Part shown: in pieces, positions 5,605 through 7,243 of the stretch
Position numbering within the stretch: position 1 is the first letter of the stretch
How the letters are laid out: each line of letters opens with the position of its first letter
Assembly (NCBI GenBank): GCA_002690445.1
Contig: NZER01000468.1
Span: 1 to 7,243 of the forward strand
Length of the DNA stretch: 7,243 bases
DNA from: Candidatus Pacearchaeota archaeon
Lineage (GTDB): Archaea > Nanoarchaeota > Nanoarchaeia > Pacearchaeales > GW2011-AR1
Direction of reading: 5' to 3'
Position numbers and translations under genes: made by a program
The notes under the pieces: model-generated
The model's database searches: none
What the model was told of the DNA's origin: nothing
Seen by the model: only the letters and a program-made list of their open reading frames with translations

Positions 5605-5736
5605 GCGCCCAGTAGGAGGTGGCGCAATTAATAACCTCCTACCGGGAGTAGATGCGCCCTCCTGCCAAGCCTATAGCCGGGGTTAATCGTGTCCCTGCTT
5701 TCCTAGAGCTTGGCGAACTGTCAGCGGTCTACTCCC
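5605..5736 (+). ncRNA. Candidate structured RNA with nested helices and a pseudoknot
   Basis: This stretch has no convincing gene but is full of complementary segments. H1: GTAGGAGGT 5612-5620 with ACCTCCTAC 5634-5642 (9 bp). Pseudoknot: loop GGCGCA 5621-5626 with TGCGCC 5653-5658. H2: GGGAGTAGA 5644-5652 with TCTACTCCC 5728-5736 (9 bp). H3, inside H2: GCCAAGC 5664-5670 with GCTTGGC 5708-5714 (7 bp). H4, inside H3: AGC-C-GGGG 5675-5682 with TCCC-T-GCT 5692-5699 (one mismatch, one G-U). All these can form together, giving a compact fold of about 130 nt. I do not recognise a known riboswitch, ribozyme, tRNA or tmRNA. The plus strand is assumed because all genes run that way. It may be part of the mRNA leader of the gene at 5767 or a separate RNA. 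Confidence 0.55.
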
Positions 5737-5766
5737 ACCAACCACACACTAACTAACGAGGATACA

Positions 5767-5943
5767 ATGACAAAGAAGTCACTTGATGTTGATCTTGATG
5801 CGTTACCCCTGGTAACCGAAACTCCTAAACCCACGCTAGAACAACAGCAAACCAAGCACCTCAGAGAAATCTCTTACGAACTACACCTCATCAGTGGTAC
5901 GCTAGACAGACTTGTGTCTGCTGTGCGCGACCTAGAAAGATAA
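5767..5943 (+). CDS. Small hypothetical protein, 58 aa
   Basis: ATG 5767 follows GAGGA (5758-5762) at 4-5 nt. Upstream in-frame alternatives (from TTG 5710) would read through the folded region and are rejected. The protein has an acidic N-terminal stretch (LDVDLDALPLVTETPKP), then one long amphipathic helix (QQQTKHLREISYELHLISGTLDRLVSAVRDLER), which looks like a coiled coil for dimerisation. It is the first gene after the candidate structured RNA and heads the compact run of small genes to the right. The next gene begins 2 nt after its stop. No family recognised. Confidence 0.65.
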   Translation: MTKKSLDVDLDALPLVTETPKPTLEQQQTKHLREISYELHLISGTLDRLVSAVRDLER

Positions 5944-5945
5944 GT

Positions 5946-6071
5946 ATGAACAGAGTAACACTAGAAGTAGTGCCTCCTCCCGAAGAGCAAGAGGACACAG
6001 ACGAAGAGTGGGGTGACCTACCTCCACCTGAGGAAGATGAAGAGTACGATGATGGAGCTGAACGCTTATGA
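5946..6071 (+). CDS. Very acidic 41-aa protein with duplicated PPPEE motif
   Basis: An ATG at 5946, 2 nt after the previous stop, opens 41 codons ending at TGA 6069-6071, which overlaps the next ATG as ATGA. Seventeen of 41 residues are Asp or Glu and only two are Arg (none Lys). Two copies of a segment are visible: VVPPPEEQEDTDEEWG (residues 8-23) and LPPPEEDEEYDDG (25-37). The snug fit between two neighbours supports it as a gene despite its size. Strongly acidic small phage proteins can act as DNA mimics or bind basic partner surfaces, but nothing in the sequence proves either. The ribosome-binding site is weak (GAAAGATAAG), so translation may be coupled to the gene before. Confidence 0.6.
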   Translation: MNRVTLEVVPPPEEQEDTDEEWGDLPPPEEDEEYDDGAERL

Positions 6072-6331
6072 GCCCAGAAGCACTGATACTAGGCAAGGAT
6101 ATCAAGAAGATGGACTCCTATGAACTACAGCACTACTTTATGATGGTAATTAAACTGTGGATTAGAAAAGATATACCTAAGTTAATGGATAACCTACTTG
6201 ATCGTGACGAGCTACTAACGGAAGAGATCCGTCGTACGATAGCTCGTATAACTATGTCTGGTAGTATACTGGAAGAGATAATTGGCGAACTGTCCACTCG
6301 TGATGATGAACCCTCTGAATTAGTAAACTAA
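6068..6331 (+). CDS. Small helical hypothetical protein, 87 aa
   Basis: ATG 6068 overlaps the stop of the acidic 41-aa gene (ATGA), with GGAG at 6055-6058 upstream. The product is predicted almost all helical: KMDSYELQHYFMMVIKLWIR, DIPKLMDNLLDRDELLTEE, IRRTIARITMSGSILEEIIG, then an acidic tail DDEPSELVN. No cysteine, metal site or nucleotide-binding motif is present. It could be a small helical-bundle adaptor, but I know no family to place it in. The next start lies 1 nt after its stop, so coupled translation is likely. Confidence 0.7.
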   Translation: MSPEALILGKDIKKMDSYELQHYFMMVIKLWIRKDIPKLMDNLLDRDELLTEEIRRTIARITMSGSILEEIIGELSTRDDEPSELVN

Positions 6332-6332
6332 C

Positions 6333-6614
6333 ATGGATAAGAAAAAGTCAGTTAAGTGTTCAGTGCAGTACACTGAAGACACAAATGATAATGGGATAGA
6401 GCAACCTAAGGTAGTGGTACAATGCTCCAATTGTGGGCATAGTGAAGAAAGCTGGGGACATGGACCTCGTAGTGTATCTAGGTCCTGTTGGATGCTATCC
6501 CAAAACTGCCCCCAAGGTCGCACTGATCACTTCTACAAAGTATCAGAAGAAGACGATAGTGCTGCGCTAACTAGCTACCATGGTGATGGACTCAGTGACG
6601 AGCTACCATTCTGA
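6333..6614 (+). CDS. Four-cysteine zinc-type phage protein with SSB-like DELPF tail, 93 aa
   Basis: ATG 6333 starts 1 nt after the previous stop without a clear Shine-Dalgarno. After an N-terminal strand region comes CSNCGHSEESWGHGPRSVSR (31-50), then C52 and C59 in SCWMLSQNCPQG, followed by DHFYKV (65-70). The four cysteines C31, C34, C52 and C59 fit a zinc site. I recall similar small phage proteins with 'C..CG...E..G....S..R.......CP.....FY', without known function. The tail is acidic and ends in SDELPF, a close mimic of the C-terminal tip of bacterial SSB (acidic residues then a terminal Pro-Phe). That tip recruits replication and repair proteins. A partner-recruiting or SSB-competing role is inferred. 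The stop overlaps the next start (TGATG). Confidence 0.75.
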   Translation: MDKKKSVKCSVQYTEDTNDNGIEQPKVVVQCSNCGHSEESWGHGPRSVSRSCWMLSQNCPQGRTDHFYKVSEEDDSAALTSYHGDGLSDELPF

Positions 6615-6865
6615 TGCGTCTAACACACCTCAGTAAACACCTGCTTGAGCTTAGTGACTCTGAGTTGCAAGCTATGCTCAGCACCAATGATCAGGACAAG
6701 GCGGAGTACGTCAATGTCTACGAGCGCAAGGAACGCAAGCGTACCAAGCGCACTGTAAGCAAGACTAGACTCAATGACTACTCCTCCATCCTAAAAGCTA
6801 TGGAGTCTATGTCCGATGAGGACAAAACCAAGTTCCTAACACACTTACGAGAGAACATATCATGA
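6614..6865 (+). CDS. Small basic hypothetical protein, 83 aa
   Basis: ATG 6614 overlaps the previous stop by one base. The protein has an N-terminal helix (MRLTHLSKHLLELSDSELQAML), a strongly basic middle (YERKERKRTKRTVSKTR, about residues 36-52) and a C-terminal helix ending AMESMSDEDKTKFLTHLRENIS. The basic patch could bind nucleic acid or the acidic partners encoded nearby. That is inference. The C-terminal segment resembles those of the proteins at 1370 and 2851. The stop TGA 6863-6865 overlaps the next ATG as ATGA. No family recognised. Confidence 0.7.
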   Translation: MRLTHLSKHLLELSDSELQAMLSTNDQDKAEYVNVYERKERKRTKRTVSKTRLNDYSSILKAMESMSDEDKTKFLTHLRENIS

Positions 6866-7243
6866 CTTGGGGTAATCCTAAAGCAAAGCTAATTCTAATA
6901 GTAGATCGCCCAGCTAGCAGAGCATACACAGACGGTAGTATTATATCAGGACGAGGTGGGCAGAACCTCCACCTCATCTTGTCTCACGCTGGACTATCAT
7001 CCCAAGACGTCTACATACTATGTGTCAATCCAAGGGATGCACCTGAGAATACCATAATGAATACAAAGGGAGTGCTTACGGAGACTGGCTTGCAGTTACA
7101 GGCCAACCTCCGTAGTACTCTAGTCAAGCTGGAGCCTATGATGGTGGTCCCTATGGGCCGTGTGAGCTGTACCCTCTTGCTAGAAGATCACAGGCTGGAC
7201 AAACTCCGAGGCTCATGCTTCCAGTACAACGGGTTCAAGGTGA
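6862..7243 (+). CDS. Divergent uracil-DNA glycosylase-fold protein (3' truncated by window)
   Basis: From ATG 6862 the frame stays open to the window end (127 residues seen). The layout follows family 4 uracil-DNA glycosylases: GNPKAKLILIV (4-14) for 'GNP.A..M.VG', GRGGQNL (30-36) for 'G.AG.LL', DVYILCVNPRDAPEN (49-63) for the 'DVYITN..K.RPP.NR' region, and EPMMVVPMGRVSCTLLL with DKLRGS (91-107, 113-118) for the 'P..IV.LG..A...LL' and 'LRG' segments. The usual GEAPG loop is VDRPA here (14-18). No cysteine precedes residue 54, so the standard iron-sulphur ligands are missing, at least in the visible part. Such domains occur beside phage DNA polymerase genes. It may be an inactive or altered relative. 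The final catalytic motif would lie past the window. Confidence 0.8.
   Translation, partial: MTWGNPKAKLILIVDRPASRAYTDGSIISGRGGQNLHLILSHAGLSSQDVYILCVNPRDAPENTIMNTKGVLTETGLQLQANLRSTLVKLEPMMVVPMGRVSCTLLLEDHRLDKLRGSCFQYNGFKV

Noticed and set aside
5570..5613. Programmed frameshift at GAGAAAAAGAAG extending the SSB-like protein, stimulated by the downstream structure
   Set aside because: The in-frame codons are GAG AAA AAG, so the canonical A AAA AAG heptamer is not in phase. The pseudoknot begins about 30 nt downstream, too far for usual stimulation. The -1 extension would be only about a dozen residues.
5465..5686. Frame of 73 codons over the SSB 3' end and the folded region
   Set aside because: It overlaps a well-supported gene for half its length and its start has no ribosome-binding site. 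The remainder covers the helices of the structured RNA.
5664..5714. Possible tRNA or tmRNA, because GGGGTTAATC resembles a T-arm
   Set aside because: No TTCNANNC loop, no acceptor stem of 7 bp at the right distance, and no CCA or anticodon arm.
5559..5726. HDV-like ribozyme, because GGCGAA follows the 3' strand of H3 and CGCTGACA (5559-5566) can pair with TGTCAGCG (5719-5726)
   Set aside because: The order of helices does not give a proper set of P1, P2, P3 and P4, and the 8-bp pairing over 150 nt inside a coding end is within chance. No cleavage-site P1 could be placed.
6953..6975. GAGGTGG / CCACCTC 7-bp hairpin in the glycosylase-like gene
   Set aside because: It sits wholly inside the coding sequence for the conserved GRGGQNL segment and can be explained by codon choice. 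No further structure surrounds it.

Overview
The window looks like one piece of a double-stranded DNA tailed-phage genome, or of a prophage. All supported genes are on the plus strand. They are mostly short, packed with small gaps or 1-34 nt overlaps (ATGA and TGATG junctions recur), and usually preceded by purine-rich ribosome-binding sites. I cannot name the host. There is no rRNA, tRNA, insertion sequence or CRISPR array that I can see.

Left part (1-2109): the tail of an unknown gene, then five small genes without assignable function. Two of them (217 and 564) are preceded by the same kind of leader: a near-palindromic GCCCACC-TAGGCGGT element followed by CAGAAAGGACAC and the ATG. The gene at 564 carries an AGWPTPTTRERLNG motif that I recall from uncharacterised phage proteins. 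Between 2100 and 2270 two reading frames compete with a promoter-like site. Either a 220-residue gene starts at 2180, or a 54-residue membrane protein ends at 2264 and the longer gene starts at a GTG at 2270.

Centre (2180-5586): two unknown proteins, then a recognisable DNA recombination/replication block. It holds a RecB/Cas4-type PD-(D/E)XK nuclease with a four-cysteine iron-sulphur signature, a Sak4/AAA-type P-loop ATPase, and a DUF669-like single-strand DNA-binding protein. Together they fit a phage single-strand annealing or recombination system: the nuclease resects, the SSB-like protein coats, and the ATPase anneals or exchanges strands. A hairpin overlaps the probable start site of the nuclease gene.

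5577-5766 is the most striking stretch. It is a gap of about 180 nt with no convincing gene, and it can fold almost end to end: a 9-bp hairpin across the SSB stop codon, a second 9-bp hairpin whose loop can form a pseudoknot, and a long-range 9-bp helix enclosing a 7-bp helix and an inner stem. I do not recognise it as a known RNA family and propose it as a candidate structured RNA.

Right part (5767-7243): a tightly coupled run of small genes. These are a 58-residue protein, a 41-residue very acidic protein, an 87-residue helical protein, a four-cysteine zinc-type protein ending in DELPF like an SSB tail, an 83-residue basic protein, and the start of a divergent uracil-DNA-glycosylase-fold protein cut by the window end. 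Context points to accessory replication or repair factors, but only the last has a recognisable fold.
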